From Flavobacterium agrisoli (lineage in GTDB: Bacteria > Bacteroidota > Bacteroidia > Flavobacteriales > Flavobacteriaceae), in contig NZ_JAEHFV010000006.1 in NCBI RefSeq assembly GCF_016522065.1, positions 1 to 64,000 on the forward strand: 64,000 nucleotides of DNA, read 5' to 3'. Both the position numbers and the translations under genes were made by a program. How positions within the stretch are numbered: position 1 is the first letter of the stretch; every line of letters begins with the position of its first letter. This document shows, piece after piece, positions 15,856-24,694 of the stretch. The notes under the pieces are model-generated. The model made no database searches, was not told the origin of the DNA, and was given only the letters and a program-made list of their open reading frames with translations.

Positions 15856-17211
15856 ATGCAAAAATCAGATCGCAACTATATTTTACTTTGTTTACTCCAT
15901 GTGGGTATTGCCATGGCGGTGTATGTTGTGCCGCTTTTATCCAAGCTGTATGCGTTACTCATTGCGGTTTTCGGTTTTTATTATATAATGCGCCATCAAA
16001 ACAAAAAGAATGAGGTGTTGTATGTTTCGGCTTATTTGGTTGGGGCAGAGGTTTTTTTGCGTATGACGGGTGGAAATTTTAACAACGAATACGTTAAAAC
16101 GTTGGTGGCCTGTTTTATGGTACTGGGTTTTGTGCTGAGCGGTTTTTCCAGAAAAGGCTTCGTGTATTGGGTGTTTTTACTTTTACTGCTTCCCGGTATT
16201 TTGGTGACGATGACCCATGATAATCTAAATCTCGAAATCCGGAAAGCCATTGTGTTTAATATTTCGGGACCTGTTTGTTTGGGGCTTTGTGCTATTTATT
16301 GTTACCATCGCAGGCTATTGTATACCCAACTGCAAAATATTCTGGTTTTGATGGGTTTACCTGTTGTAACGACTTTGACTTATTTGGTGTTGTACAACCC
16401 TAGCGTGCAAGATGTGATTACGGGGACGCAGTCAAATTTTGAAACATCGGGAGGTTTTGGTCCCAACCAAGTTTCGACTATCTTAGGATTGGGTCTGTTT
16501 GTTTTTTTCTGCCAATTGGTGTTGCTTTCCAAATCGAAAATAATGGTAGCGGTTAACGGCTTTTTGTTTGTTTTTTCGGGTTATCGTGCTCTTGTTACCT
16601 TTTCACGGGGTGGCGTTATTACGGGTTTTGCTATGATCGTTTTGGTGTTGTTATCGCTTTATTTGCTAAGTAATTATTCGGGAAAGCAAAAATTGAAATG
16701 GATTGTGGCGTTAACAACTTTTATGGTGGGGGCAGTTTGGGTATTCAGTACTTTACAAACCCACGGCTTACTTGAAAAAAGATATGCCAATCAAGATGCG
16801 GCGGGTAGAACCAAAGAAGATCGTTTGGGAGGGCGTGAACAAGTTATGAGTAACGAATTCAAACTCTTTTCCGAAAATCCCATCTTGGGAGTAGGGGTAG
16901 GAATTGGTAAATCGTACCGAGCCCAAATGACGGGGCAGGAAGTGGCTTCTCATAACGAGATAACCCGTTTGCTTTCCGAACAAGGAATGTTCGGTTTGTG
17001 TGCCTTACTCCTGTTGCTCTTAGTTCCTTTTTCGTTTTATATGGGGCATAATCAAAATCCCTATTTTTTGTCTTTTTTTATTTTTTGGTTGTTAACCATT
17101 AACCATGCTGCTATGCGTACGGCAGCACCTGCTTTTGTATATGGACTTTGTTTGCTCAAGGTGATTTGGTTACCTCCAAACGATGCACAAAAGGAAACCC
17201 GTAAATCCTAG
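15856..17211 (+). CDS. O-antigen polymerase/ligase-like membrane protein (Wzy/WaaL family)
   Basis: A polytopic membrane protein (about 11 hydrophobic segments) with a long periplasmic loop. The C-terminal Wzy_C-type region is visible: ITFSRGG-like TFSRGGVITGF near residue 252, then LGVGVGIGKSYR and ASHNEITRLLSEQGMFG, whose His/Glu are typical of O-antigen ligases and polymerases. An in-frame TTG at 15838 would overlap the previous gene by 17 bp. ATG 15856, one base after that gene's TAA, gives 451 aa and a normal hydrophobic N-terminus, so it is preferred. Polymerase and ligase cannot be told apart by sequence alone. Confidence 0.8.
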   Translation: MQKSDRNYILLCLLHVGIAMAVYVVPLLSKLYALLIAVFGFYYIMRHQNKKNEVLYVSAYLVGAEVFLRMTGGNFNNEYVKTLVACFMVLGFVLSGFSRKGFVYWVFLLLLLPGILVTMTHDNLNLEIRKAIVFNISGPVCLGLCAIYCYHRRLLYTQLQNILVLMGLPVVTTLTYLVLYNPSVQDVITGTQSNFETSGGFGPNQVSTILGLGLFVFFCQLVLLSKSKIMVAVNGFLFVFSGYRALVTFSRGGVITGFAMIVLVLLSLYLLSNYSGKQKLKWIVALTTFMVGAVWVFSTLQTHGLLEKRYANQDAAGRTKEDRLGGREQVMSNEFKLFSENPILGVGVGIGKSYRAQMTGQEVASHNEITRLLSEQGMFGLCALLLLLLVPFSFYMGHNQNPYFLSFFIFWLLTINHAAMRTAAPAFVYGLCLLKVIWLPPNDAQKETRKS

Positions 17212-17243
17212 TTTTAGGTGAGTGTGTTGCCGCAATAAATTTC

Positions 17244-17251
17244 TATATTTG
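17244..17251 (+). promoter_or_regulatory. putative -7 promoter element (TATATTTG)
   Basis: Matches the Bacteroidota TAnnTTTG -7 consensus, 31 bases before the start of the sugar-phosphate transferase gene, in the 71-bp gap after the polymerase gene. No good -33 TTG at standard spacing, so this is a tentative internal promoter. Confidence 0.4.
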
Positions 17252-17282
17252 CCTACCAAAAACAATTTCTTTTCCCTTAGGC

Positions 17283-18665
17283 ATGCTTTTAAAAAATAAA
17301 ATGCATTTTGAGATTTCCGAACGAAAAATGATGCTTCGTTTGATGGATATCATGGTGGTGATTTCGGTGTTGAATCTCGTGCAATTTTTATTTGATTACG
17401 AGTATTTTAACTTTCTTTCGTTTAAGTATTTCAAGGTAGCGTTACTGCTATTTTATCTCAATATATTCGGTGCTATTTTCGAAATGTACAACCTGCAAAC
17501 GGCAAGCAATCATTTGGAAATTCTAAAAAGTACCTTGTTAGCCGGAACTACGACGGTTTTTGTATTTTTATTTACGCCTGTTTTATCACCTGTTTTGCCT
17601 CAAAATCGCTTGCCGATTGTGGTTTTTTATGTGGTTATGGTCGGCGGACTTTTATTATGGCGGTTGTTTTATGTGTATTATTTGGCATCGCATCGTTTTA
17701 GTCAAAATGTGATTTTAATTTGTGATAAAGCACAAGTGAATGAGTTGGTGGAAGGGTTGGAAAAAGTAGATCCTCATTATAAAATTGTGGGCTACGTGAA
17801 TTCAGATTCATTAGTAACAGATGCTGTCACCTCTGTACGGAGTATTCCTAAAGAAAAGTTAGCTCTTTTTGTGAAGCAAAACAGCATTTCCGAAATTGTA
17901 ATTGCTTCACAAAACACCGAAGGCATTACGGCTGAGTTATATCAACAGTTACTCCATCTGTTAGAATCGGGCAAAGTGATTAGAGAATATACACAGGTCT
18001 ACGAAAGCAAAACACAGCGCATTCCGGTACAGTTTATTGCCCGCGATTTTTACCGTTTTTTTCCTTTTAGTCGCAGCAACAGCAACCGATTATACTTGCT
18101 AGTCGTTCGTGTTATGGAATTGCTTTTATCCGTAATCGGGCTGTTTGTTACCGCAGTTTTGATTCCGTTTGTTTTAATTGGAAACGCTTTTGGTAATCGT
18201 GGTTCTTTGTTTTACACCCAAGAACGAATTGGAAAAGATGGGGCAGTGTTTAAAATTTACAAATTCAGAACGATGTCTGCCCATAATCCTTCCAACGTGT
18301 TGGCAAAAGTAAAAGATTGCCGTGTGACCCCCTTTGGAAAATTCATGCGCAAAACCCGTATAGATGAATTCCCTCAGTTTGTTAATGTGCTAAAGGGCGA
18401 TATGGCTGTGATAGGACCGCGACCGGAACAACCTTTTTTTGTCAAGGAAATAGCCAAAGTAATGCCCTTTTACGAAACACGTCACATAATCCGACCAGGA
18501 TTAACAGGTTGGGCGCAAGTGAATTACTCTTATGGTGAGTCCATCGAAGAGAGTTTGATCAAGTTGCAATACGATCTCTATTACATTAAACACCGCAGCG
18601 TTTTCCTCGATTTGAGTATTACCTTAAAAACAATTACGACTATTGTTTTTTATAGAGGGCAGTAA
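17283..18665 (+). CDS. polyprenyl-phosphate glycosyl-1-phosphate transferase (WcaJ/WbaP type)
   Basis: Predicted initiating enzyme that places the first sugar-1-phosphate on undecaprenyl phosphate. Residues 1-~130 hold four hydrophobic helices, ~140-245 form a Rossmann-like CoA-binding-domain-type module (NVILICDKAQVNELVEGL), and ~265-460 form the bacterial sugar transferase domain. Catalytic-domain motifs seen are FYTQERIGKDG, KIYKFRTM, RKTRIDEFPQ, LKGDMAVIGPRPE and GLTGWAQVNY. Length of 460 aa is normal for the PNPT family. It is the last gene of the + strand polysaccharide cluster. The repeat tract downstream holds no obvious terminator. Confidence 0.9.
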   Translation: MLLKNKMHFEISERKMMLRLMDIMVVISVLNLVQFLFDYEYFNFLSFKYFKVALLLFYLNIFGAIFEMYNLQTASNHLEILKSTLLAGTTTVFVFLFTPVLSPVLPQNRLPIVVFYVVMVGGLLLWRLFYVYYLASHRFSQNVILICDKAQVNELVEGLEKVDPHYKIVGYVNSDSLVTDAVTSVRSIPKEKLALFVKQNSISEIVIASQNTEGITAELYQQLLHLLESGKVIREYTQVYESKTQRIPVQFIARDFYRFFPFSRSNSNRLYLLVVRVMELLLSVIGLFVTAVLIPFVLIGNAFGNRGSLFYTQERIGKDGAVFKIYKFRTMSAHNPSNVLAKVKDCRVTPFGKFMRKTRIDEFPQFVNVLKGDMAVIGPRPEQPFFVKEIAKVMPFYETRHIIRPGLTGWAQVNYSYGESIEESLIKLQYDLYYIKHRSVFLDLSITLKTITTIVFYRGQ

Positions 18666-18710
18666 GGGGAGTTTAAGTGGATAAATTTAAAGATTTAAAG
18701 ATTGAAGCAG

Positions 18711-18930
18711 GTAGCTTATTGCCTATTGCTTAAAGCTAGAATTCAAAATCAGAAATTGAGAACTAGGTATTTATTATTTAGTATGTTGCCTATAGCTTAA
18801 AGCCTATTGCCTAAAGCTAGAATTCAAAATCAGAAATTGAGAACTAGGTATTAAGTATTAAGTATTAAGTATGGTGCTTATTGCCTATAGCTTAAAGCTT
18901 ATTGCTTAAAGCCTATTGCCTAAAGCCATA
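18711..18930. repeat. degenerate heptad-phased repeat tract with a 41-bp direct repeat
   Basis: The region between the sugar-phosphate transferase and the DUF4105 gene is built almost entirely of 7-base words: GCCTATT/GCCTAAA/GCTTATT/GCTTAAA alternations and ATTAAGT repeats. A 41-bp block is duplicated exactly at 18731-18771 and 18812-18852 (81 bp apart). No gene is visible in 18666-18934. Confidence 0.8.
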
Positions 18931-18934
18931 TACA

Positions 18935-20068
18935 CTACATGATGATTGGTATTTTTTTATTGTGCCAAGCTATTCGTAGTAGTATCAAAAAAGTGGTGAT
19001 GCATAAGGGCAATACTATTAAAAAATGGGCTTTGTTGGCGATGTAAATAGTGTAGGCTACTAGTAGTATTAAGTGGAAAACCGCCAATTGATAGACTCTT
19101 TTTTTGTTTTGTATTACCGCAAAAAATACGAGTAGCACCAATAGGGGACTAAACAACAAAGCATTGTAATTGTTGGCTAATTCGTGGTGGAAGGAATAAA
19201 ACCCCATCGTGATAAAAAAGAGGCCTAAAATTCCTAAGATGGTTAAGAAGGTATAATTTAGGGACTTTTTGTTCAGTACGAGCACAAGCCCTAAAAATAG
19301 GACATAGGTGTACCAATTGTTCCACCAAGAGCTTGCTTTTTCTTTTTCAAAATACAATAAAGTACTGCTTTTGCGTGCTAAGGGATGCTGCTGGTATTTA
19401 GTTTTTGCTAGGCTGTTTTTTAATTCAAAAGGCAGAAAAATGTGGGTCGCTTTTTGGTCGACTTTGGTTCCGAAAATAATGCTCGTGCCCAATTGTTCGT
19501 AAAAATGACCGTCGAAATAAGGATATAAAACCGATCGATAGGTTTGCGTTGTATCTCCTTTTTTGGTTATATAGTCCGAACCTAATGATTGGTTTAGGAT
19601 ATCCACCACCATTGTGGTACAGTTTTTATCGATGAATTTATAAGTGTAATAGCGTTCCTCCGAAAAGAGCGTTTTGTTGAGGTTATTAAAAATGAGTTGT
19701 TTGGCAGGTGTTTCTATTTGCAATTCTTGTTCGTAAACCGACCGTTTTTCGGCTGTATAATTGTAAATGAAATCGGCATAGGAATGGGCTACTACAAAAT
19801 ACTGTAAATCGCCTTTGGCAAATTTAGCTACAAAATTAGGCGTGTTAAAATCGAAAGCCCCGTAATTGTACACCACATCCAAACCTTGAACCGAATCTTT
19901 CACTCGAATGGCAGTATGGCCAAATAAGGAATACGATTCGTTTCCGGTGCCACAAGTGAGCACACTAACTTTTGCTTGGGTGGATAACGGTGTGTTTTGG
20001 GAGTAACCTTTGGCAAAAAGCAAACTCCATAACCCGACTAGATAAAGTAATTTTTGTAGCGCCTTCAT
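18935..20068 (-). CDS. DUF4105 (Lnb N-terminal-like) membrane protein
   Basis: A 377-aa protein with a signal peptide (MKALQKLLYLVGLWSLLFAKG), a periplasmic DUF4105/Lnb_N-type domain (about residues 30-230) and four to five C-terminal membrane helices. The domain shows CGTGNESYSLFGHTAIRV and KNCTTMVVDIL, so a Cys and a His stand where papain-like or NlpC-like hydrolases carry them. The homologous lipoprotein domain in Gram-positives cuts lysyl lipid. The biochemical role in Bacteroidota is unknown. It lies 8 bp behind the PorV/PorQ-family gene and is probably co-transcribed with it. Confidence 0.75.
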   Translation of the reverse strand: MKALQKLLYLVGLWSLLFAKGYSQNTPLSTQAKVSVLTCGTGNESYSLFGHTAIRVKDSVQGLDVVYNYGAFDFNTPNFVAKFAKGDLQYFVVAHSYADFIYNYTAEKRSVYEQELQIETPAKQLIFNNLNKTLFSEERYYTYKFIDKNCTTMVVDILNQSLGSDYITKKGDTTQTYRSVLYPYFDGHFYEQLGTSIIFGTKVDQKATHIFLPFELKNSLAKTKYQQHPLARKSSTLLYFEKEKASSWWNNWYTYVLFLGLVLVLNKKSLNYTFLTILGILGLFFITMGFYSFHHELANNYNALLFSPLLVLLVFFAVIQNKKRVYQLAVFHLILLVAYTIYIANKAHFLIVLPLCITTFLILLRIAWHNKKIPIIM

Positions 20069-20076
20069 ATTTTTTT

Positions 20077-21147
20077 TTATTTTCTAAAAATACCTAAATC
20101 TACTTTCAACGAAAAAATATTCGAATATAAAGCAGTACTTTGATTGCCTAAATCGGTCAACGCATAATCTACATGTATGCCTTTGTATTGAAATCCGAGT
20201 CCGATATTGGGCTGAAAACCCACGCTAGTGGATTGGTCGAGTTGGGTGATCTTTTGAAAATTTCCTACTCCCGCTCGCAAAAAAACCAAATCGGTATAGC
20301 CAAATTCCAGTCCAACTGCGGGATCAATACTTACGAAGTCGGTCGAAATAATATCGTTGGTTTCGGTAAAACGCATGTTCAAATTGGTGGCAGCCAAAAT
20401 GCTGTAATCGTAATGAATTACAAATTTTTTCGCTATTCCGAGTTGCGCTTTTGGCAAGGTAATTTCTCGGTCTTCGGGTAATTCTTGGTTTTGTCCTGGT
20501 ACCGCATCGGCTATTTTTTGGTAGGCCTCTTCGTCAATGTTCCAAACGTTATAGGTTGTGGTAATATCCCGTAGCATGAGGCCAAACTGCCAATCGTTGC
20601 GATCCATTTGGATGCCAATATCAAATCCAAATCCCCACGAGTTGGCAAAATCGCCTATAATACGGCGAATTACTTTGGCATTCACCCCGTACTGCAAACC
20701 TTGAACCGGTAATTTTCGGGCATACGAAAAAGTAAAACCATAATCGGCGGTCGAAAACAAACTGATTCGGTTGTAATCGATATTGCCTTCGTTGTCAATC
20801 AAATTGGTGGTATTCATGATGTCGTCTACTCCAAAACGAATCATTGAAAATCCCCACGCGCTTTCCTCGTCAATCGGACTTGCATACGCCATGTAATCGT
20901 ACTGCGCAATGTTAGCAAAGTAATTGGCGTGCATTAAGCCCAAGGCGTGGTCTTCTAAATGCACCAAACCGGCGGGATTCCAATAAACACTATTCACATC
21001 GTTTGTTGCCGCTACTGCGGTGTTGGACATGGCCAAAGCAGCCGCGTCTACACCTATATTTAGGAACTCATTCGAATATTTTCGAGCCGTTTGCGCATAT
21101 TGAATGGCGCTGACAAATAAACAAGTAAAAACTAAACTTTTTCTCAA
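20077..21147 (-). CDS. PorV/PorQ-family outer-membrane beta-barrel protein
   Basis: Probable outer-membrane barrel of the PorV/PorQ (UPF0164, FadL-like) family that is linked to type IX secretion. Characteristic text is SNTAVAATNDVNSVYWNPAG followed by alternating amphipathic strands to a C-terminal aromatic/positively charged strand. The longest frame begins at 21285, but that start lies upstream of a TATTTTTG -7 element at 21186-21193 (minus strand). TTG at 21147 gives RKSLVFTCLFVSAIQYAQ, a clean signal peptide, and 356 aa. I therefore chose 21147. The specific role (PorQ versus paralogue) is not decided. Confidence 0.75.
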   Translation of the reverse strand: MRKSLVFTCLFVSAIQYAQTARKYSNEFLNIGVDAAALAMSNTAVAATNDVNSVYWNPAGLVHLEDHALGLMHANYFANIAQYDYMAYASPIDEESAWGFSMIRFGVDDIMNTTNLIDNEGNIDYNRISLFSTADYGFTFSYARKLPVQGLQYGVNAKVIRRIIGDFANSWGFGFDIGIQMDRNDWQFGLMLRDITTTYNVWNIDEEAYQKIADAVPGQNQELPEDREITLPKAQLGIAKKFVIHYDYSILAATNLNMRFTETNDIISTDFVSIDPAVGLEFGYTDLVFLRAGVGNFQKITQLDQSTSVGFQPNIGLGFQYKGIHVDYALTDLGNQSTALYSNIFSLKVDLGIFRK

Positions 21148-21185
21148 GAGTATATGGTAACGGTTGGTTGTTGGTTTGACGGCTT

Positions 21186-21193
21186 CAAAAATA
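21186..21193 (-). promoter_or_regulatory. putative -7 element of the PorV/PorQ-family gene
   Basis: On the minus strand this reads TATTTTTG, a perfect TAnnTTTG. A transcript starting about 6 bases downstream would exclude the long start at 21285 and support TTG 21147. Confidence 0.5.
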
Positions 21194-21298
21194 TAATTTT
21201 TTAACGAGCTTAGTTCTTGATTCTCAGAAATTATCTCAAAGAAGTTTATTTTAACGAAATTCTGTCTGCAAAAGCCGTAAGACAATCGGTTATTATGC

Positions 21299-21306
21299 TA
21301 AATTTG
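21299..21306 (+). promoter_or_regulatory. putative -7 element of pssA
   Basis: TAAATTTG matches TAnnTTTG and lies 28 bases before the pssA ATG. Confidence 0.5.
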
Positions 21307-21334
21307 TTCTCCAAGATTCTTAATTTTTCTACAC

Positions 21335-22045
21335 ATGAACATCAAAAAGCATATTCCGAATATCATTACGTTGTTAAACCTTTTTTGCGGCTGTATTGCT
21401 TTGGTTTTTATTTCGAAAGCGGATTATGAAAACGGTTTTTATTTTGTGTGTTTGGGTATTTTCTTGGATTTTTTTGATGGTTTTTTTGCACGTCTTTTTA
21501 AAGTATCGAGTCCGTTGGGGTTGCAATTGGATTCTTTAGCCGATATGGTGACCAGTGGTGTGGTGCCGGGCTATGCTATGTTTGTTTTATTGCAACATGC
21601 TCAACATGAAATTACGGAAAGTTCTTTTTTTCCGTATTTAGGCTTTATCATTACTTTGGGCTCTTGTTACCGCTTGGCCAATTTTAATATCGATACACGT
21701 CAAACCGATTCGTTTATTGGGTTGCCAACGCCAGCAAATGCTTTATTTATTTTAAGTTTGCCTTTGGTGTTGCAGTATACCGATTCGTTATTTGTCTTGG
21801 AATTGTTTACTAATCAATGGTTTTTGTTATTGGTTATTGTTAGTAGTGCTTTTATTTTAAATGCCGAAATTCCGTTGTTTTCCTTGAAAGTAAAAAAGTT
21901 TAAGTTAAAAGACAATGCTTTGCAAATTGGCTTTTTGCTGCTTTCTTTTTTATTGGTCGTTTTTTATGCCTTTTTAGGGATTACGTTGGTTATCATTTTA
22001 TACGTTGCATTGTCTGTTTTTGCTAATGCCTTTTTGAAAAAGTAG
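21335..22045 (+). CDS. pssA: CDP-diacylglycerol--serine O-phosphatidyltransferase
   Basis: A membrane enzyme making phosphatidylserine, the precursor of phosphatidylethanolamine, from CDP-diacylglycerol and serine. The CDP-alcohol phosphotransferase signature D-G-x2-A-R-x8-G-x3-D-x3-D is seen as FFDGFFARLFKVSSPLGLQ followed by LDSLAD (residues ~46-70). The 236-aa length with about 7 hydrophobic segments fits the class-II PssA of Bacteroidota. It is divergent from the PorV/PorQ-family gene and followed at 9 bp by the GH25 gene. Confidence 0.9.
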   Translation: MNIKKHIPNIITLLNLFCGCIALVFISKADYENGFYFVCLGIFLDFFDGFFARLFKVSSPLGLQLDSLADMVTSGVVPGYAMFVLLQHAQHEITESSFFPYLGFIITLGSCYRLANFNIDTRQTDSFIGLPTPANALFILSLPLVLQYTDSLFVLELFTNQWFLLLVIVSSAFILNAEIPLFSLKVKKFKLKDNALQIGFLLLSFLLVVFYAFLGITLVIILYVALSVFANAFLKK

Positions 22046-22054
22046 TGCTTGATT

Positions 22055-22906
22055 ATGAGAAAATCGCCTAAGCGTAAAACCACATACAAACGCAGTGCTA
22101 AATCGAATTCTTCTTCCTTAAAACGCTTGTTTCAACGTTTTTTGTTGTTGTTTTTTTTAGGTTGTTTTGTGTTTGTGTTGTATCATTTCAGAAGTGGGCT
22201 TGCTTATTATTTTAGTTTTAAAACCGATAAAACGTTGGTTGGTGAAGAAAAGCGCATTTCGGATGTGCGCAATATACAGGTAATAGAAAACCACAAAGGC
22301 AAGGTGTTGGGAATTGATGTTTCGGAGTTTCAGGAAAAAATTGATTGGGATTTGGTGGAAACCGTAGAAGAAACCTATCCGATTCATTTTGTTTTTGTTA
22401 GGGCAACTGCAGGATGTGATCGTTTGGATCGGCGGTTTAAACGCAATTGGAAAGCCGTTCAAGATCGAAAATTGATTCGTGGTGCCTACCATTATTACCG
22501 TCCGAACGAGAATTCAATTCAACAAGCTGCTTTTTTTATTCAGCATGTGCATCTGGAAAAAGGCGATTTGCCTCCCGTTTTAGATATCGAAAAGTTGCCC
22601 AAAACCCAGTCGATTGATAGTTTGAAAGTAGGTTTGCATCGCTGGTTGGATAAGGTAGAAGCGCATTATAAAGTCCGCCCCATTATTTATTCGGGTGAGC
22701 GTTATTACGATGATTTCTTAAAAGAAGAGTTTAGTGATTATGTTTTTTGGATTGCCAATTACAATTTTTACCGCGAAAAAATGGATTCGGATTGGTTGTT
22801 TTGGCAGTTCACCGAAAAAGCGTCGGTAACGGGTATTCCACGACTGGTAGATGTGAATGTTTACAACGGTGATTTGCAGCAATTGCAGTTTATTACCGTG
22901 GATTGA
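22055..22906 (+). CDS. glycoside hydrolase family 25 lysozyme-like protein
   Basis: Predicted membrane-anchored periplasmic muramidase. A basic N-terminus (RKSPKRKTTYKRS) is followed by one membrane helix (about residues 27-45). The GH25 domain starts at VLGIDVSEFQEKIDW and contains FVRATAG, RGAYHYYRP and PPVLDIEKLP. D of GIDVSEFQ and the DIE pair are the catalytic acidic residues of the family. TTG 22049 is possible, but ATG 22055 (283 aa) is the natural start. Likely acts in cell-wall remodelling. Confidence 0.85.
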   Translation: MRKSPKRKTTYKRSAKSNSSSLKRLFQRFLLLFFLGCFVFVLYHFRSGLAYYFSFKTDKTLVGEEKRISDVRNIQVIENHKGKVLGIDVSEFQEKIDWDLVETVEETYPIHFVFVRATAGCDRLDRRFKRNWKAVQDRKLIRGAYHYYRPNENSIQQAAFFIQHVHLEKGDLPPVLDIEKLPKTQSIDSLKVGLHRWLDKVEAHYKVRPIIYSGERYYDDFLKEEFSDYVFWIANYNFYREKMDSDWLFWQFTEKASVTGIPRLVDVNVYNGDLQQLQFITVD

Positions 22907-23105
22907 CTTATTGGGGATAGTTGATGGTTGGTAGGAATAATTCTTAAAAACGTGTTTTTCAATTCATAAAAATCGGTTTTTAGAGAATTTGGTGATTTTG
23001 CCGGCTCACTTGATGCCTTTACTGTTTACTCGATTCTTATTGGTAAAATTCAACCCTATTCCCGGTATGGGCGGCACTGTTTTATTTCTCACTAGCACCA
23101 TTTTC

Positions 23106-23146
23106 TTTGTATATCCAACTTGTGGTTTAATATTTTTGTACTTTTG
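23106..23146 (+). promoter_or_regulatory. putative promoter of the toxin-antitoxin-like pair
   Basis: TTTG at 23106-23109 stands 21 bases before TATTTTTG (23131-23138), with a second overlapping candidate TACTTTTG at 23139-23146. This fits the Bacteroidota -33/-7 pattern and supports the start at 23162. The rest of 22907-23105 shows no gene. Confidence 0.5.
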
Positions 23147-23161
23147 AAAAAAAGAGAAACT

Positions 23162-23389
23162 ATGAGAACAATACAAGTAAATATACCCGATAGTGTTGAT
23201 TTAAAAGATTACGATTTTTCAATGATAATAGCGTCAAAACTTTATGAGGATGCAAAATTATCGGCAGGGCAAGCTGCAGAAATAGCTGGCCTAACCAAAA
23301 GGGCATTCCTAGAAATACTTGGGAAATATGGTGTTTCCATATTTAGTAATTCAATAGATGATTTACAATCCGATATAGCAAATGCATAA
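23162..23389 (+). CDS. UPF0175 family protein, probable antitoxin
   Basis: A 75-aa protein with an N-terminal beta segment (RTIQVNIPDSVDL) and a helix-turn-helix-like part (LSAGQAAEIAGLTKRAFLEIL) typical of UPF0175, which is usually the partner of a DUF3368 PIN-like protein. A longer frame from 23120 would start inside the promoter, so ATG 23162 is used. It overlaps the toxin-like gene by 8 bp, which implies translational coupling. Role as a DNA-binding antitoxin is inferred from the pairing. Confidence 0.75.
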   Translation: MRTIQVNIPDSVDLKDYDFSMIIASKLYEDAKLSAGQAAEIAGLTKRAFLEILGKYGVSIFSNSIDDLQSDIANA

Positions 23390-23837
23390 AATAATAATTT
23401 CCGATACAAGTACGCTAATTATTCTTCATAAAATAAACGAACTTAATATCTTGCAACAAGTTTATGGAGAACTTATTACTACTCCTGAAATTGCTGAAGA
23501 ATTTGGAGAAAAATTACCAGATTGGATAACTGTACAATCCGTAACTGATGAAAAGTATCAAAGGTTTTTGGAAACACAAGTAGATCGTGGCGAAGCAAGT
23601 GCAATTGCATTAGCGTCGGAATTTGAAGATGTTACCTTATTATTGGATGATCTTAAAGCTCGCAAATTAGCGCTACAATTAAAACTTAGGACAACTGGAG
23701 CCTTGGGGGTAATACACAAAGCAAAACAAATGGCCATTATACCAAAAGTTAAGCCTTTCATTGATAAAATGTTGTTGACGAATTTCCGAATATCTAAGAA
23801 TATTATTGATGAAATTCTAAAGTTGAATGACGAATAA
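23382..23837 (+). CDS. DUF3368 PIN-like protein, probable toxin
   Basis: A 151-aa PIN-fold protein of the DUF3368 family. It starts with IIISDTSTLIILHKI (first conserved Asp), has DRGEASAIALASE (conserved Glu) and LLLDDLKARKLA (Asp pair), which are the acidic residues expected at a PIN RNase active site. TTGALGVIHKAKQMG-like text (TTGALGVIHKAKQMA) is typical of the family. With the upstream UPF0175 gene it forms a two-gene TA-like module. Activity is not proven, and some DUF3368 proteins may not be toxic. Confidence 0.75.
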   Translation: MHKIIISDTSTLIILHKINELNILQQVYGELITTPEIAEEFGEKLPDWITVQSVTDEKYQRFLETQVDRGEASAIALASEFEDVTLLLDDLKARKLALQLKLRTTGALGVIHKAKQMAIIPKVKPFIDKMLLTNFRISKNIIDEILKLNDE

Positions 23838-23953
23838 ATTGCCAGCTACTAAAACAAGAAACTGTTGTGTAGCGCTCCTTTGCGATATTTTAAGCGGATA
23901 ATTTAAGAAATTCTTTTGCGTCCTTTGCGGTTAAACTTGCAGAGGTCGTGTCT
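23838..23953. other. gap with TTTGCGTCCTTTGCGGTTAA word
   Basis: The 116-bp gap between the PIN gene and lptB contains TTTGCGTCCTTTGCGGTTAA (about 23911-23930) and an imperfect earlier CTCCTTTGCGAT. It looks like a dispersed-repeat remnant. No gene or clear terminator hairpin is seen. Confidence 0.35.
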
Positions 23954-24694
23954 TTAAAACTCCAGTTTCTTTTTGCGGAGTTCGAAGTTTTGTCCTAAAT
24001 ACACACGTCGAACCATTTCGTCTTCGACTAATTCTTCAGGAATACCGGCTTTTAGGATTCCTCCTTCAAACATTAAATAGGTTTTGTCGGTGATGGCGAG
24101 GGTTTCTTGTACGTTGTGATCGGTGATTAGGATGCCGATGTTTTTGTTTTTGAGTTGCGCTACAATACGCTGAATGTCCTCTACCGCAACAGGGTCTACT
24201 CCTGCAAAGGGTTCATCTAATAAGATGAATTTTGGGTCGGTAGCGAGGGCGCGAGCAATTTCGGTACGGCGACGCTCACCACCCGAAAGTAAATCGCCAC
24301 GGTTGGTGCGAATGTGTTCTAAGCTAAACTCGGCAATTAATTCCTCCATTTTGGCAATTTGAGCTTCTTTAGGAAGTTTGGTTAACTGCAAAACGCTTAG
24401 AATGTTGTCTTCGATGCTTAGTTTTCTAAAAACGGATGCTTCTTGAGCTAAATAACCAATGCCGTGTTGGGCTCTTTTGTACATCGGGAAATCGGTAATG
24501 TTCATTTCATCTAGATAAATATTACCCGAATTGGGTTTTACCAATCCCACAATCATGTAAAAAGAAGTTGTTTTTCCGGCTCCATTCGGACCTAAAAGGC
24601 CCACGATTTCTCCTTGATTTACTTCTACAGAAATCCCTTTTACCACACTGCGTCCTTTGTAGGTCTTGATTAAATTATCGGCTCTTAATTTCAT
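23954..24694 (-). CDS. lptB: LPS export ABC transporter ATP-binding protein
   Basis: Cytoplasmic ATPase of the Lpt bridge that drives LPS from the inner to the outer membrane. Walker A GPNGAGKTT, the signature LSGGERRRTEIARAL, Walker B FILLDEPFAGVDP and the H-loop TDHNVQETL are all present. FAGVDPVAVEDIQ and GIGYLAQE are hallmarks of LptB. The longest frame begins at 24751, but Met at 24694 (MKLRADNLIKTY) matches the usual 240-250-aa length (246 aa). It follows the kdsD-tatC-AhpD-like genes after a 163-bp gap, which links Kdo synthesis and LPS export. Confidence 0.92.
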   Translation of the reverse strand: MKLRADNLIKTYKGRSVVKGISVEVNQGEIVGLLGPNGAGKTTSFYMIVGLVKPNSGNIYLDEMNITDFPMYKRAQHGIGYLAQEASVFRKLSIEDNILSVLQLTKLPKEAQIAKMEELIAEFSLEHIRTNRGDLLSGGERRRTEIARALATDPKFILLDEPFAGVDPVAVEDIQRIVAQLKNKNIGILITDHNVQETLAITDKTYLMFEGGILKAGIPEELVEDEMVRRVYLGQNFELRKKKLEF

